64,000 nt of DNA, taken from the NCBI RefSeq assembly GCF_000332275.1, contig NZ_CM001776.1, forward strand, positions 4,090,008-4,154,007, given 5' to 3'. This stretch comes from Synechococcus sp. PCC 7336. GTDB taxonomy: Bacteria > Cyanobacteriota > Cyanobacteriia > Thermostichales > PCC-7336. The translations under genes and the position numbers were made by a program. Numbering within the stretch: position 1 is the stretch's first letter; every line of letters begins with the position of its first letter. The notes below the pieces were generated by a model, which searched no databases, was not told where the DNA came from, and worked only from the letters and a program-made list of their open reading frames with translations. Positions 24,752-33,925 of this stretch are shown here, one piece after another.

Positions 24752-26635
24752 TTACTCATCGCGGCTCGGGAGTTCAGTGGCCTGTCGCTGGGGATGGAGA
24801 ATATCGTTGGCGATAATTTCTTCGATAATCGATCGCACGATGGGAGCAGTGACAGTCCCGCCAAAGGCACTGTCTCCCTGAGGATTGTCTGTCACAGCCA
24901 GGATGACGTATTGAGGCTCTAGGGCGGGGAAGTAGGCGATAAAGCTGGTAATCCGCTGACTTCGGGGTAAGTAGCCACTGCCGTCGGACTTTTGGGCCGT
25001 GCCGGTTTTGCCGCCGATTTGATAGCCCTCGATCGCCACATTGCTACCGCTGCCCCGTTCCACCACATCCAAGAGCATCTGCCGCACTGCAGCCGTTACC
25101 TCTGCCGACAGCACCCGTTCGGGCTGAGGCCGCTCGGGTTGCCACATTAGCTCGTCTGTATCGCGATCGACCAAGCCGCGCATCACATGGGGGGTGACTC
25201 GATAGCCTCCATTGGCGATCGCGGCATGGAGTTGCACCAGTTGGAGAGGCGTGACCGCAATCCCCTGGCCGAAGGCAGCCGTCGCCGCTTCGATCGGGTA
25301 ATTCACCGTCGGGAAACGATCTTTGATGTAGCTAGACGGTTCTAGGGGAAAATCGACGCCACTGGGCTGTCCCAATCCCAAACTCAGTAAGCCCTCATAG
25401 AATGGCTCTCGTCCCAGGAGGTCCAGAATGCGCACCGTACCCACATTGCTAGATCGCTGCAAGACCTGACTGATGTCGAGCCAACCGGGAATTGCGGCGG
25501 GATTGTAATCGTAATTTTGAATGGTATGTCCCCCCACGGCCATCAGTCCCGTATCTTCCACGAGGGTGCCGGGTTGAATGGCATTGGCTTGCAGCGCGAG
25601 GGCGACCGAGATGGGCTTGAAGGTGGACCCCGGCTCGTAACGTTCGGCCACCGCCCAATTGCGATAGCGGCTGATGTCGTAGTCGTAGTAGTGGTTGGAA
25701 TCGTAGGTGGGTTCGTCGACCAGCGCTAAGATTTCGCCTGTATGGGGATTCATCACAATCGCAGCCCCCCGTTCTGCTTCATATTCGGCCATACCTTTAC
25801 GCAAGGCCGCCTGGGCTGCCCGCTGCAGGCGCATGTCCAGCGTCAATTGCACCACCTGTTCGTCCACCTGCAGGTTGCCATTGGCCGAGTGACTGGCTGC
25901 CTGTACCGCCCCCAGACCGTCCTGCCAGACCTCCACGGCGGCAGGAGGATCGAAGTCAATCTGCTCTTGCCACTTTAGCTCGATGCCAGCTAGTCCTTGC
26001 GGCTCCACCTCTCCTGCCGCGCCAGTAAAGCCAATGTGCCCCACCACCGCTGCTGCCACCTCGCCGTGGGGATAAACCCGCTGTCGGGAGGGTTGTAGGT
26101 CGAAACCACTCAGATCGAGATGGCGATCTCGTTGGGCTGCGTTAATGGCCTGTCGGAGTCGATGGGTCTGTGCTTCAGAGAGATCGCGTGCCGCGATCGA
26201 CGGCCATTCGGCTGTAAAAATCTGGCGCAATTCCGCTCGGGGGCGATCCACAATCGGGGCGACGATCTCGGCCAAAATCTCCCCCGTTTCGGCCTGCTTG
26301 TATTGTTCGGGCCGAGCCCAAAGCGTATAAGTCGGTCGGTCGATCGCCAAAAATTCTGCCTCGTGGCGAGCTACGGAGCGGCGATCCACAATCGATCGCC
26401 GAAACACTGGCTGGCTCAGCAGCCGTCGCTGCTGTGCGATCGCTTGCTGTCGCCATACTTGCCGCTGAATTGCCTGCAACTGCACGAACCGCAGCCCCGC
26501 GATCGACATCCCAATAAAGAAGATCGATCCCGCGCACCACAACCGCCGCTGCAGCATGCGTTCGGAGGGGGGGGAGGGCGATGGCCGCCGATGGCGGGCT
26601 CGTCCGACCGATTGGCTTAGCCGGGATGGAGTCAC
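24752..26635 (-). CDS. ftsI: Class B penicillin-binding protein (FtsI/PBP3 type)
   Basis: This 627-residue transpeptidase cross-links septal peptidoglycan. It has one N-terminal membrane helix (about 33-50), a PBP dimerisation domain, and then the transpeptidase with its three active-site motifs: STFK near 337 (nucleophile Ser), SSN near 397 and KTG near 541. The N-terminal cytoplasmic tail is basic and Ser/Pro-rich. An internal Met at residue 24 is an alternative start. It pairs functionally with FtsW at 7,169-8,440 but is not linked to it here. FtsI is preferred over PBP2 (MrdA) from the sequence around KTGTAQK and its length. Confidence 0.9.
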   Translation of the reverse strand: MTPSRLSQSVGRARHRRPSPSPPSERMLQRRLWCAGSIFFIGMSIAGLRFVQLQAIQRQVWRQQAIAQQRRLLSQPVFRRSIVDRRSVARHEAEFLAIDRPTYTLWARPEQYKQAETGEILAEIVAPIVDRPRAELRQIFTAEWPSIAARDLSEAQTHRLRQAINAAQRDRHLDLSGFDLQPSRQRVYPHGEVAAAVVGHIGFTGAAGEVEPQGLAGIELKWQEQIDFDPPAAVEVWQDGLGAVQAASHSANGNLQVDEQVVQLTLDMRLQRAAQAALRKGMAEYEAERGAAIVMNPHTGEILALVDEPTYDSNHYYDYDISRYRNWAVAERYEPGSTFKPISVALALQANAIQPGTLVEDTGLMAVGGHTIQNYDYNPAAIPGWLDISQVLQRSSNVGTVRILDLLGREPFYEGLLSLGLGQPSGVDFPLEPSSYIKDRFPTVNYPIEAATAAFGQGIAVTPLQLVQLHAAIANGGYRVTPHVMRGLVDRDTDELMWQPERPQPERVLSAEVTAAVRQMLLDVVERGSGSNVAIEGYQIGGKTGTAQKSDGSGYLPRSQRITSFIAYFPALEPQYVILAVTDNPQGDSAFGGTVTAPIVRSIIEEIIANDILHPQRQATELPSRDE

Positions 26636-26753
26636 AGGTGGAGAGAGGAATCAATCACTGAAGCCCAGTTTACTGACAGGATTTCAGTTCGGGTCATCCC
26701 CTCAATAGATTGCCAATGTTGCAGAGCGGGAGGAGATTCAGAGTACCCCTCGG

Positions 26754-27956
26754 CTACGCCGGAGAATCAATATCGACCGGAAATCCTGCCGGAAACTTGT
26801 TTTCTTCCCGCACCCGCTGCACTAATTCGGGAGAGATTGCAATCCCCAACCGCTCGCCCAAACTGCGCACAATATCTCCTTTATCGATCAACCCCGCGAT
26901 CGCCCCTGTGGGCGATAGGACGGGAACGCGGGCGCGATCGCCGTTACGCATCAGACGAATCACTTCGGGAATGGATGCCTCTTCCGCAATACCTTCCAAT
27001 TGGTCCATCGGGGTCAGAATGGCGTATAAGTTCTCGAGTTCCCATTGGCTGCGCTCGATCTGCCGCATTGCCTCTGGGTCCACCATGCCCTTATAGCGAC
27101 CGTCGCAGTCGGCAAAAAACACCTCTCGCTCCTCGGCAGGAATCAAATAGCGATCGGCAAATTCTCGCAGCGTCAGGGCCACATCCACAACGCGAAAATT
27201 CCGCCGCATGGCATCCCGTGCCATTAACTGAGTCAGCACCTGTTGGAGTTGTAGGTACTGACTGTATCGCCGCGCGCTGTTGAGGATAAATAGCCCAATG
27301 AAGCCAATCCACAGTCCTGCAAAAGAGCTTTCGGCGAATCCCAGCAGCAGACCGAGCCCGATCGTGCCCCACCCCACAATTTGCCCCGATCGCGCCGCCC
27401 ATTTCATGCCCGTGTGGCGATCGCCCGTCACCCCCCACACAACAGCCTTGAGAATTTGACCGCCATCGAGGGGCAAGCCGGGAATGAGGTTGAATAGCGC
27501 AATGATGAGATTGGCTCCAGCAATATTTGAGACCCACACGCCCAGACCCGATGTCTCGGGGACTAAGCGAGACAATTGCACCAGTTTGAGCGCTAAGAAT
27601 AGGGCAAAGCTGAGTAGAGGACCGGCGATCGCCACCCGAAACGCGGCCCAGGGGTTATCTGACTCCCGCTCGATGGTGGCCATGCCGCCAAAAATGAACA
27701 GCGTAATCGATGTGACGGAAATCCCTTGGGCTCGGGCGGCCAAACTGTGGGCGAGTTCGTGGGCCAAGACCGAACCAAACAAGCCTAAGGATGTTGCCAG
27801 ACCGACTGCCAATGCTGTGGGAAGATTCCAGGATGAGTTGAAATTTAACAGATTGAAGGCATAAGACAGCGTCAGCAATCCGGCGATCGCAAACCAGGTG
27901 TAGTTGATGTAAAAGGGAATCCCAAATAGGTTTCCAACTCTGAGACCACCTCTCAT
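26754..27956 (-). CDS. Site-2 protease (M50) with CBS domains
   Basis: This 400-residue intramembrane metalloprotease has the zinc motif HELAH at about 65-69 in a membrane helix, and the third ligand in LDGGQ near 160. Six or so hydrophobic segments are followed by a cytoplasmic region from about 240 with a CBS pair (DALTLREFADRYL, RVPVLSPTGAIAGLIDKGDIV). CBS domains usually sense adenosyl nucleotides. Such proteins release regulators, such as anti-sigma factors, from membranes. The ATG at 27,956 is preceded by AAAGGAA, so the extension to 28,001 is rejected. The target is unknown. Confidence 0.9.
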   Translation of the reverse strand: MRGGLRVGNLFGIPFYINYTWFAIAGLLTLSYAFNLLNFNSSWNLPTALAVGLATSLGLFGSVLAHELAHSLAARAQGISVTSITLFIFGGMATIERESDNPWAAFRVAIAGPLLSFALFLALKLVQLSRLVPETSGLGVWVSNIAGANLIIALFNLIPGLPLDGGQILKAVVWGVTGDRHTGMKWAARSGQIVGWGTIGLGLLLGFAESSFAGLWIGFIGLFILNSARRYSQYLQLQQVLTQLMARDAMRRNFRVVDVALTLREFADRYLIPAEEREVFFADCDGRYKGMVDPEAMRQIERSQWELENLYAILTPMDQLEGIAEEASIPEVIRLMRNGDRARVPVLSPTGAIAGLIDKGDIVRSLGERLGIAISPELVQRVREENKFPAGFPVDIDSPA

Positions 27957-28259
27957 GACAGTTCCTTTCAACAGTACAGCGGCTAGTCGGCGGCAGGACA
28001 ACGGGGGAAGCTAGGGACCGGCGAGAGGAACTAGCGAGTCGGTTGCCACAGTTTATCTTCACCCTACCTCGTTCTTTCCACGGTTCGCGGCCTACTTAAT
28101 CCAATGTATAGTGAACGCCTCTCTGGGTCAGCTCAGCTCGCAAGCCTAGCATGGGAGATATCCTCGATCGGTCGAGCGATCGCCAGATGTTTAGTTTGCC
28201 GAGGCGCGATAGGGAGGCACAATCGCGATAGAGCAGCTCCGAGAGAGGAAACAGCCGCT

Positions 28260-28727
28260 GTGTTCAAGCAGTTCAAACGACATTTGCGCAATAGTTTAGA
28301 GGCAGCCAGTTTTTTGCGATCGCTCGAACGAGTGGTAGGCATCGCCAGCCGGATCTTAGCGCTTTCGCTAGTGGTGGTGATTTTTGTCGCTGCCATTCAG
28401 TTAGGCATTTCGATTCTGGCAGAACTGATCGCGCCCCCCTACGGTCAGTTCGAGACGGACTTATTCAAGATTTTTGGGCTGATTCTCGATGTTCTGATTG
28501 CCATCGAACTGCTGGAGAATGTGACTTTTTACTTAAAACGGAATGTTTTTCAGGTGGAACTGGTGATTGTAACGGCACTCATCGCCGTTGCCCGTAAAAT
28601 TATCATCCTAGATTTTTCTGCTACCCCCGGTCTCAAACTGATTGGCTTGGGGCTCGCGATCGTCGCCCTAGCCACAAGTTACTGGTTGGTCAAGCAACCC
28701 ATAAAAAATAATTCCCCTCCGGCTTAA
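28260..28727 (+). CDS. PsiE-like membrane protein
   Basis: This 155-residue protein resembles the phosphate-starvation-inducible PsiE family. It has four hydrophobic helices, a basic N-terminus and KQFKRHLRNSLEAA before the first helix. The GTG at 28,260 follows GAGAGGAAA and is better than the longer frame, whose N-terminus looks non-coding. Function is unknown even in well-studied bacteria. It is monocistronic; the stop codon lies inside the first unit of the 17-bp tandem repeat that follows. Confidence 0.8.
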   Translation: MFKQFKRHLRNSLEAASFLRSLERVVGIASRILALSLVVVIFVAAIQLGISILAELIAPPYGQFETDLFKIFGLILDVLIAIELLENVTFYLKRNVFQVELVIVTALIAVARKIIILDFSATPGLKLIGLGLAIVALATSYWLVKQPIKNNSPPA

Positions 28728-28790
28728 AGTCTCGTCTGGCTTAAAGCCTCATCTGGCTTAAAGTCTCATCTGGCCCAAAGTCCCATCTGG
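28723..28790 (+). repeat. 17-bp tandem repeat, four copies
   Basis: Four consecutive near-identical units of CTTAAAGTCTCGTCTGG (28,723, 28,740, 28,757, 28,774) begin at the stop codon of the PsiE-like gene. Changes between copies are single bases. The unit is too short and unspaced to be CRISPR. Confidence 0.9.
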
Positions 28791-28839
28791 ACAGTTTGGG
28801 CCTTTGACCTATGGTCGCTTGATTGTTAGTCAAACGGTT

Positions 28840-29532
28840 CTAGGAGCGTTTGAAAACGACAGATAAGTTGTTGGCAGGCATGGCCTCGGTTCGAGCCAAC
28901 TGCAAGCCGCGATCGCCTGCCGCCCGCACCACATCTTCCAAATCCCGCACCCCCCACTCGGGATCTTGCGATCGCAAACTTGCATCGAATGCCGCATTAC
29001 TCGCAGCCGTATGTTTCCCCTCCCGTTTGAACGGCCCGTACAAATACAGCAGTCCTTCTGGCGGCAAAATCCTCGCTGCCCCTGCCATTAGCCCCAAACA
29101 AGCTTTCCAAGGGGCGATGTGAATCATATTGATATTGACGATCGCCACAATATCCCGCCAGTCTGCTGGGAACTCCTCCCGCTCTACCGGCCAGACTGCT
29201 GCGCAGGCATCTAAGGCCAGTGGAGGGTAGAGACTTTGGGCTTGCGAGTGCGATCGCCAAGCCGCAATGCTCGATCGGGCGATCGGATTGGGGTCCGAGG
29301 GAATCCACTGGAGGGGCTGCAACTGAGGGGCAAAAAAGGCTGCATGTTCTCCCGTGCCGCTAGACACTTCCAGCACTGTTCCGGTCGCGGGCAAGATGTC
29401 CGAAAGAATCTGCAAGATCGGCTCGCGATTGCGCAATGTCGCGGGGGCGTACTGCCGAGCATCTCTCACTTGGGGATTTTCATTCACAGCCATTCCATTC
29501 TCATCCCGTAAGTTTTCTAACGTGTTGGGCAT
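28840..29532 (-). CDS. DUF938 SAM-dependent methyltransferase
   Basis: This protein of about 230 residues has an N-terminal motif DARQYAPATLRNREPILQIL and a Rossmann SAM-binding loop VLEVSSGTGEHAAFF, both diagnostic of DUF938 proteins. NMIHIAPWKACLGLM and LYLYGPFKREG follow in the usual order. The substrate is unknown. The start is doubtful: 29,532 lies directly after a terminator hairpin, and a Met at 29,493 would give the usual family N-terminus. It is downstream of the AbrB-type gene but separated from it by that terminator. Confidence 0.85.
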   Translation of the reverse strand: MPNTLENLRDENGMAVNENPQVRDARQYAPATLRNREPILQILSDILPATGTVLEVSSGTGEHAAFFAPQLQPLQWIPSDPNPIARSSIAAWRSHSQAQSLYPPLALDACAAVWPVEREEFPADWRDIVAIVNINMIHIAPWKACLGLMAGAARILPPEGLLYLYGPFKREGKHTAASNAAFDASLRSQDPEWGVRDLEDVVRAAGDRGLQLARTEAMPANNLSVVFKRS

Positions 29533-29536
29533 ATAC

Positions 29537-29571
29537 AAAAATACCCAGTAGGACACAAACCCACTGGGTAT
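29537..29571 (-). terminator. Rho-independent terminator after AbrB-type gene
   Basis: On the minus strand, ATACCCAGT and ACTGGGTAT form a 9-bp stem with a 13-nt loop followed by TTTTT. It lies about 30 bp after the stop of the AbrB-type gene and directly before the methyltransferase frame. Confidence 0.75.
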
Positions 29572-29601
29572 TAAATTGTAGACAATCTTTTGAGCCAGAG
29601 C

Positions 29602-29955
29602 CTAAACAGGGGGTTTCAGCCCCCAAAACTCACCTAAGTTAGACTTTCTCAACCATGCTTTTCGTTCGAGATAGGTCATTCCAGTCTCTACACCTGCTCT
29701 AACTCGATCGAGAGTCAGGCAATTGTCATAAGCTTCCCCATCAGCCGCCGAAGCCCACTCCCCTAAAGTTTCCGAGACAGCTTCGAGGTCATCCCAAGCG
29801 AGGTCGGGCAACTTGCGCAACACGACCCGTTCCCCCTCAAGTTCGAACTGAACTCGATCGCCCGCACGAATCCCTAAAGCTTCGCGAATGGATTGCGGTA
29901 TGGTGGTCTGATACTTTGCGGTCACTTTTGAAATGGGCGCAGCTTTTCGAGACAT
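29602..29955 (-). CDS. AbrB/MazE-type DNA-binding protein
   Basis: This 117-residue protein has an N-terminal SpoVT/AbrB swapped-hairpin domain: KVTAKYQTTIPQSIREALGIRAGDRVQFELEG with the usual TIP and GxxxGD turns. The C-terminal half is acidic and unlike typical short MazE antitoxins, and no PemK or VapC toxin is adjacent; the C-terminus could bind an unlinked partner. It is monocistronic, with its own intrinsic terminator. Confidence 0.82.
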   Translation of the reverse strand: MSRKAAPISKVTAKYQTTIPQSIREALGIRAGDRVQFELEGERVVLRKLPDLAWDDLEAVSETLGEWASAADGEAYDNCLTLDRVRAGVETGMTYLERKAWLRKSNLGEFWGLKPPV

Positions 29956-30078
29956 AGCAGCTATGTTGGCACGTGGTTAGCACCATCGTACTGGATTGTA
30001 TTCTTACGGTATTACGGTGGTTGCAGTATCGTTATGAATCGCTGCACAGTCTGGCGTTTTTAAGCGTGGCAGTTTGAG

Positions 30079-30792
30079 ATGCTGAATCGCGATCGCATTC
30101 GAGCCGTTGTGTTCGACCTGGATGGGCTGATGTTGAACACCGAGCCCATTTATCGCTTGGCTTGGCAGCGGGCGGTGACTGACTTGGGTTACGAGTTGGC
30201 GGGGGACTGGTACGGAGGGTTTGTGGGGCGCAGTAACGAGGACTGCGATCGGTTGTTGCTAGAAATATTTGGGCGGGAGTTTCCCGTCCGGGACTGTCGG
30301 GGGTTGCGGGAGCAGCATTGGCGCCAGCACATTTTGGCTAACGGCATTCCCTTACAGCCAGGATTGCTCGAACTGCTCGATCTGTTAGAAGCATTGGACA
30401 TCCCGAAGGCGATCGCCACCGCCAGCCACCGTTCCGAAGCCCAATTGAGCATTTCGGCAGCGGGGATTGGGCCGCGTTTCGCCCATGCGATCGCGGGAGA
30501 CGAGGTGCCGAATAACAAGCCCGCTCCCGACATCTATATTCAAGCTGCACGGCAATTGGGGGTTGCTCCCGAGCATTGCTTGGTGTTTGAGGATTCGAAT
30601 ACGGGAGCGAAAGCAGCAGCAGCGGCCGGAGCGGTGACAGTTATGGTGCCGGACTTACAGCAGCCAGAGCCGGAAGTGCTGTCGTCGCTCTACCGAGTCT
30701 TGCCCTCCCTGCACGAGGCTTGCTGTCTAGTAGAACAGATGCAGGCGATCGGAGTTGAGGATCGCGATCGCGGACATCCGGCACGGCTATAA
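30079..30792 (+). CDS. HAD-superfamily phosphatase/phosphomutase-like
   Basis: This 237-residue HAD subfamily IA protein resembles beta-phosphoglucomutase and Gph. Motif I VVFDLDGLMLNTEP lies at about 10-23 (nucleophile Asp 13), motif II is IATASH near 113, motif III has the Lys in NNKPAPDIY near 148, and motif IV is VFEDSNTGAKAAAAAG near 170. The cap domain lies between motifs I and II. It probably acts on a phospho-sugar or another small phosphate ester. It is followed 30 bp later by the VOC-family gene. Confidence 0.88.
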   Translation: MLNRDRIRAVVFDLDGLMLNTEPIYRLAWQRAVTDLGYELAGDWYGGFVGRSNEDCDRLLLEIFGREFPVRDCRGLREQHWRQHILANGIPLQPGLLELLDLLEALDIPKAIATASHRSEAQLSISAAGIGPRFAHAIAGDEVPNNKPAPDIYIQAARQLGVAPEHCLVFEDSNTGAKAAAAAGAVTVMVPDLQQPEPEVLSSLYRVLPSLHEACCLVEQMQAIGVEDRDRGHPARL

Positions 30793-30822
30793 TGAAGCGG
30801 TTGTCGCCGATCGCGCTTCACG

Positions 30823-31197
30823 ATGGCAGACCCTAGAATTACAGAGTCTAGATACGTGCTTGCTGTCCCCAATCTGGAAGCCTCGGCACACTTCTATCGA
30901 GATGTTCTCGGTTTCGAGATCGAAGCAATTGGAGATCCGGGATGGCGGTTCTTTGTGAAAGACAATTGCTGCATTATGGCTGGAGAGTGCCCAGATGCCA
31001 TTCCGCCGCAGGAGTTGGGCGACCATTCTTACTTTGCCTACCTAATTGTCGATCGCATCGAGACGTACTTCAACACCGTCAAGCAAAACGGAGCCGCCAT
31101 CTTAAAAGAGCTGCGCGACGAACCGTGGGGCATGCGCGAGTTTGCCATTCGCACATCTGACGGCCATCGCATCATGTTTGGCTACCCGACTGACTAA
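30823..31197 (+). CDS. VOC/glyoxalase superfamily protein
   Basis: This 124-residue single-domain protein has the beta-alpha-beta-beta-beta repeat of the vicinal oxygen chelate fold: SRYVLAVPNLEASAHFYRDVLGFEIE at the start, and WGMREFAIRTSDGHRIMFG at the end, with the metal-type Glu/His spacing. It could be a glyoxalase, dioxygenase or fosfomycin-resistance-like protein; short VOC proteins cannot be assigned by sequence. It starts 30 bp after the HAD gene, in a possible operon. Confidence 0.82.
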   Translation: MADPRITESRYVLAVPNLEASAHFYRDVLGFEIEAIGDPGWRFFVKDNCCIMAGECPDAIPPQELGDHSYFAYLIVDRIETYFNTVKQNGAAILKELRDEPWGMREFAIRTSDGHRIMFGYPTD

Positions 31198-31344
31198 AAA
31201 CGTCTCAGCAGCACCCTTTGGCAGGTTAGCTGCAAAATTGGAGAGTAAGGTTGAAGAGTTGGGACAACCGAGACTGGCGATCGGCAACCTCGTGCAACCG
31301 CCCGCGCGCCAGCACTCGAGAGAACGCAAGCAGACGACCTGCGC

Positions 31345-32661
31345 ATGGCAGCGATCTGGATATTGTTGGGATTGGGTCTGGGACTGGGACTGCACCTGCA
31401 GTGGCGGCGGCGCTTGCTCCACAATGCCGATCGCCTATTTCGCAAACTGGGGGTCGTGCGAGCAGAAGCGTCCGGCAGCGATCTGCTGGCCCAAAATTTA
31501 AGTCAAGTCATCGAAATCCGACGCAAGCAGCTACAGCAACAGACTCAATTGCAGCAACAGCTAGATGATTGCAAAACGCTGCAAAACGCCTTGCCGTTGG
31601 GATTTATCCAGGTCGATCGCCACAACCGCATGTTGGCCTGCAATCTGGCTGCCCGCCAGTTGTTCGATATTCCCAACTGGCGACCGGGCAACAAAGTGCT
31701 GCTGGAATGGGTGCGCTCGTATGAATTAGATCGACTCGTGCAGGCCACTCGGCGGCGATCGCCCCAATGGGTGGGGAGAGATCCCTTGCAAGCGGGCAGG
31801 CAATCCGAGGGCGAGCCATTAGAAATGCGGGAGTGGTCGTTTTATCCCCCCGATGGAGAAAGTAAGCCATTGCCGTTGCGGGGCTGGGGGATTCCCCTTT
31901 CGGAAGGGCAGGTGGGGGTTTTGCTGGAGGATCGCCGCGAAGCTACGCAGCTAGCCCAACAGCGCGATCGATGGGCGTCGGATGTGGCCCACGAACTCAA
32001 AACCCCCTTGACCTCAATTCGCCTGCTGGCCGAGACACTGCAATCGCGAGTGGATGCCCCCCTGCGCAAGTGGGTCGATCGGTTGCTCAACGAAATCCTG
32101 CGCTTGAGCGATCTGGTCCAAGACTTGCTGGAATTGAGTCGGCTCGATCTCAAGTTGCAAGCTGCCCTACAGGTGAATGCCGTCGATCTGGCGGAAGTTT
32201 GTCATTCCGCTTGGCGCAGTTTGGAGCCACTGGCGGCCCAGAAAGGGGTGACGCTGACCTATGCAGGGCCGGGACAGGTGGAGTTTTGTGGCGATCGCCC
32301 CCGCTTGCATCGCCTGTTCCTCAATCTGTTCGACAACGCGCTCAAATATAGCCCCGAGGGTGCGGCCATCCAGTTAAACATTGGCCTAGAGAAAGACTGT
32401 ATTCGCTGCGAAATTTGCGATCGCGGCCCCGGTTTTCCGCCAAATACTGTGGATTCGGTTTTCGGGCGGTTTTATCGGGCCGATCCCGGGCGGGCTCGCA
32501 GCCAGGGAGGCACGGGGCTGGGCTTGGCGATCGCCAAACAAATTGTCGAGGTGCATGGGGGACAGATTTCGGCTCGGAACCATCCCGAGCTAGGGGGAGC
32601 TTGCCTGACGTTTACGCTCAGTCGCCGCATGAGCGCACCAACTGGAGCATCAGGATTTTGA
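31345..32661 (+). CDS. Sensor histidine kinase, SphS/PhoR-like
   Basis: This 438-residue kinase has one N-terminal hydrophobic segment (about 3-18), a Gln-rich coiled coil (about 60-76), a PAS-like region (about 80-200, LPLGFIQVDRHNRMLACN) and a HisKA domain with the phosphorylated His in AHELKTPLTSIR near 216. The HATPase domain has FDNALKYSPEG, CDRGPGFPPN and GTGLGLAIAK. The PAS region (EWVRSYELDRLVQATR) resembles cyanobacterial SphS, the phosphate-regulon sensor, but no SphR-type regulator is adjacent, so the SphS label is tentative. Confidence 0.85.
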   Translation: MAAIWILLGLGLGLGLHLQWRRRLLHNADRLFRKLGVVRAEASGSDLLAQNLSQVIEIRRKQLQQQTQLQQQLDDCKTLQNALPLGFIQVDRHNRMLACNLAARQLFDIPNWRPGNKVLLEWVRSYELDRLVQATRRRSPQWVGRDPLQAGRQSEGEPLEMREWSFYPPDGESKPLPLRGWGIPLSEGQVGVLLEDRREATQLAQQRDRWASDVAHELKTPLTSIRLLAETLQSRVDAPLRKWVDRLLNEILRLSDLVQDLLELSRLDLKLQAALQVNAVDLAEVCHSAWRSLEPLAAQKGVTLTYAGPGQVEFCGDRPRLHRLFLNLFDNALKYSPEGAAIQLNIGLEKDCIRCEICDRGPGFPPNTVDSVFGRFYRADPGRARSQGGTGLGLAIAKQIVEVHGGQISARNHPELGGACLTFTLSRRMSAPTGASGF

Positions 32662-32785
32662 GTTTTGTCCCAATAAATATCGTTAGATTTCAAAAACTTG
32701 AGAAACTCAACAAGATCCCCTTCCAAGTCTTGACTTAACCTTTTTTTCCCTCCAAACCGAGCGGCAACCGTGTTAGATCGGCTAT

Positions 32786-33925
32786 ATGAAAAGTGCTCTC
32801 GATCTACTCAATAGCCTGAGTGTGGGAGTGGTTTGTACCGATCGCTCCGGCAAAGTTTTGGTGTGGAATGCTCCCATGCTGGAAATGACCGGCATTGCCG
32901 CTGAAGCGATGGTGGGCCATCCGCTGTCGCAATCCTTTCCCCAACTTCAGGAGATTGCCGAACGCAGCAGTCTCCATCAATCTGCTGTGGCGATCGCGGC
33001 CAGCCTCAAATCGCAGCCCATGCAGGCGGGGCATCCCCATGCCACCGACACGAGTCCCGTGCTCGAATTCAAGGCGATCGCCCGCGATTGCCCTCCAGAC
33101 TTAAAGCAGGCTGAAGGTTGGCACCGCTTGTGGACGTTCCAGCCCCGCCAGCAACAGCTCGAACAAGCCCACACCGATTTTGTCGCCACCGTCAGCCACG
33201 AACTGCGCACCCCCCTGACCAGCATTAAAGGGTTTGTGGACACCCTGCTGCAATGCCACGGCCAACTGAGTGACCTGCAGCAAGAACGCTTTCTGTCCAT
33301 TGTCAAAGACCAAGCCGATCGGCTGATTCACATGGTGGAAGATGTACTGCTCGTCTCCCGCATCCAGTCGGGACGACTGCACAACTCCCCCCAACAACTG
33401 GCCCTATCGGAAGCCTTCGATCGCGTCCTGTCCGCATTTCCCCCCGATACCCAAGCACGGATCGAGCTCGAATTGTTGCCCGACCTGCCCACCGTCTGGG
33501 CCGATCCCTACCGGTTGGATCAAATTCTCGCCAACCTGCTCGATAACGCCCTCAAATATTCCGAACCCGATACCTCCGTCACTGTCAAGGCGGGCCTTCA
33601 CGCTGCCGACCCCAACCGCGTCAGCATCGAGATCGCAGACAGCGGGATGGGGATGTCTGAAGAACAACTGATCCACCTTTTCACCCGCTTCAACCATATC
33701 GAGAGCCCCCTCACCCGCGATCGAGCGGGGCCTGGGTTGGGTCTGTACATCACCAAATCGCTCGTAGAAAGCTTTGGCGGGCACATCGATATCGAAAGTC
33801 AACTCGATCGAGGTACCACCTGCCACATCGACCTACCCAGCACCCCCGGCATTCGCTGGATTCCCCCCGGAGCCCCAGAGGATCGCTCGGAACCCGTACC
33901 CGAATGGGCCAATTCTTTGCTTTAA
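32786..33925 (+). CDS. PAS-containing sensor histidine kinase
   Basis: This 379-residue kinase has no membrane segment. A PAS domain occupies about 8-120 (LSVGVVCTDRSGKVLVWNAPMLEMTG), HisKA follows with SHELRTPLTSIKGFVDTL near 138, and the HATPase has LLDNALKYSEPD, IADSGMGM and GPGLGLYITKSLV. It is probably a soluble sensor. It follows the SphS-like kinase by 125 bp and overlaps or abuts the GGDEF/receiver protein, so the three could form a signalling cassette. Confidence 0.88.
   Translation: MKSALDLLNSLSVGVVCTDRSGKVLVWNAPMLEMTGIAAEAMVGHPLSQSFPQLQEIAERSSLHQSAVAIAASLKSQPMQAGHPHATDTSPVLEFKAIARDCPPDLKQAEGWHRLWTFQPRQQQLEQAHTDFVATVSHELRTPLTSIKGFVDTLLQCHGQLSDLQQERFLSIVKDQADRLIHMVEDVLLVSRIQSGRLHNSPQQLALSEAFDRVLSAFPPDTQARIELELLPDLPTVWADPYRLDQILANLLDNALKYSEPDTSVTVKAGLHAADPNRVSIEIADSGMGMSEEQLIHLFTRFNHIESPLTRDRAGPGLGLYITKSLVESFGGHIDIESQLDRGTTCHIDLPSTPGIRWIPPGAPEDRSEPVPEWANSLL

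Noticed and set aside
28723-28790. Possible CRISPR or riboswitch
   Set aside because: A simple 17-bp tandem repeat after a stop codon, with no spacers and no conserved aptamer core.
33404-33826. 140-residue minus-strand frame in the PAS kinase gene
   Set aside because: It is the antisense of the HATPase region and lacks any family.
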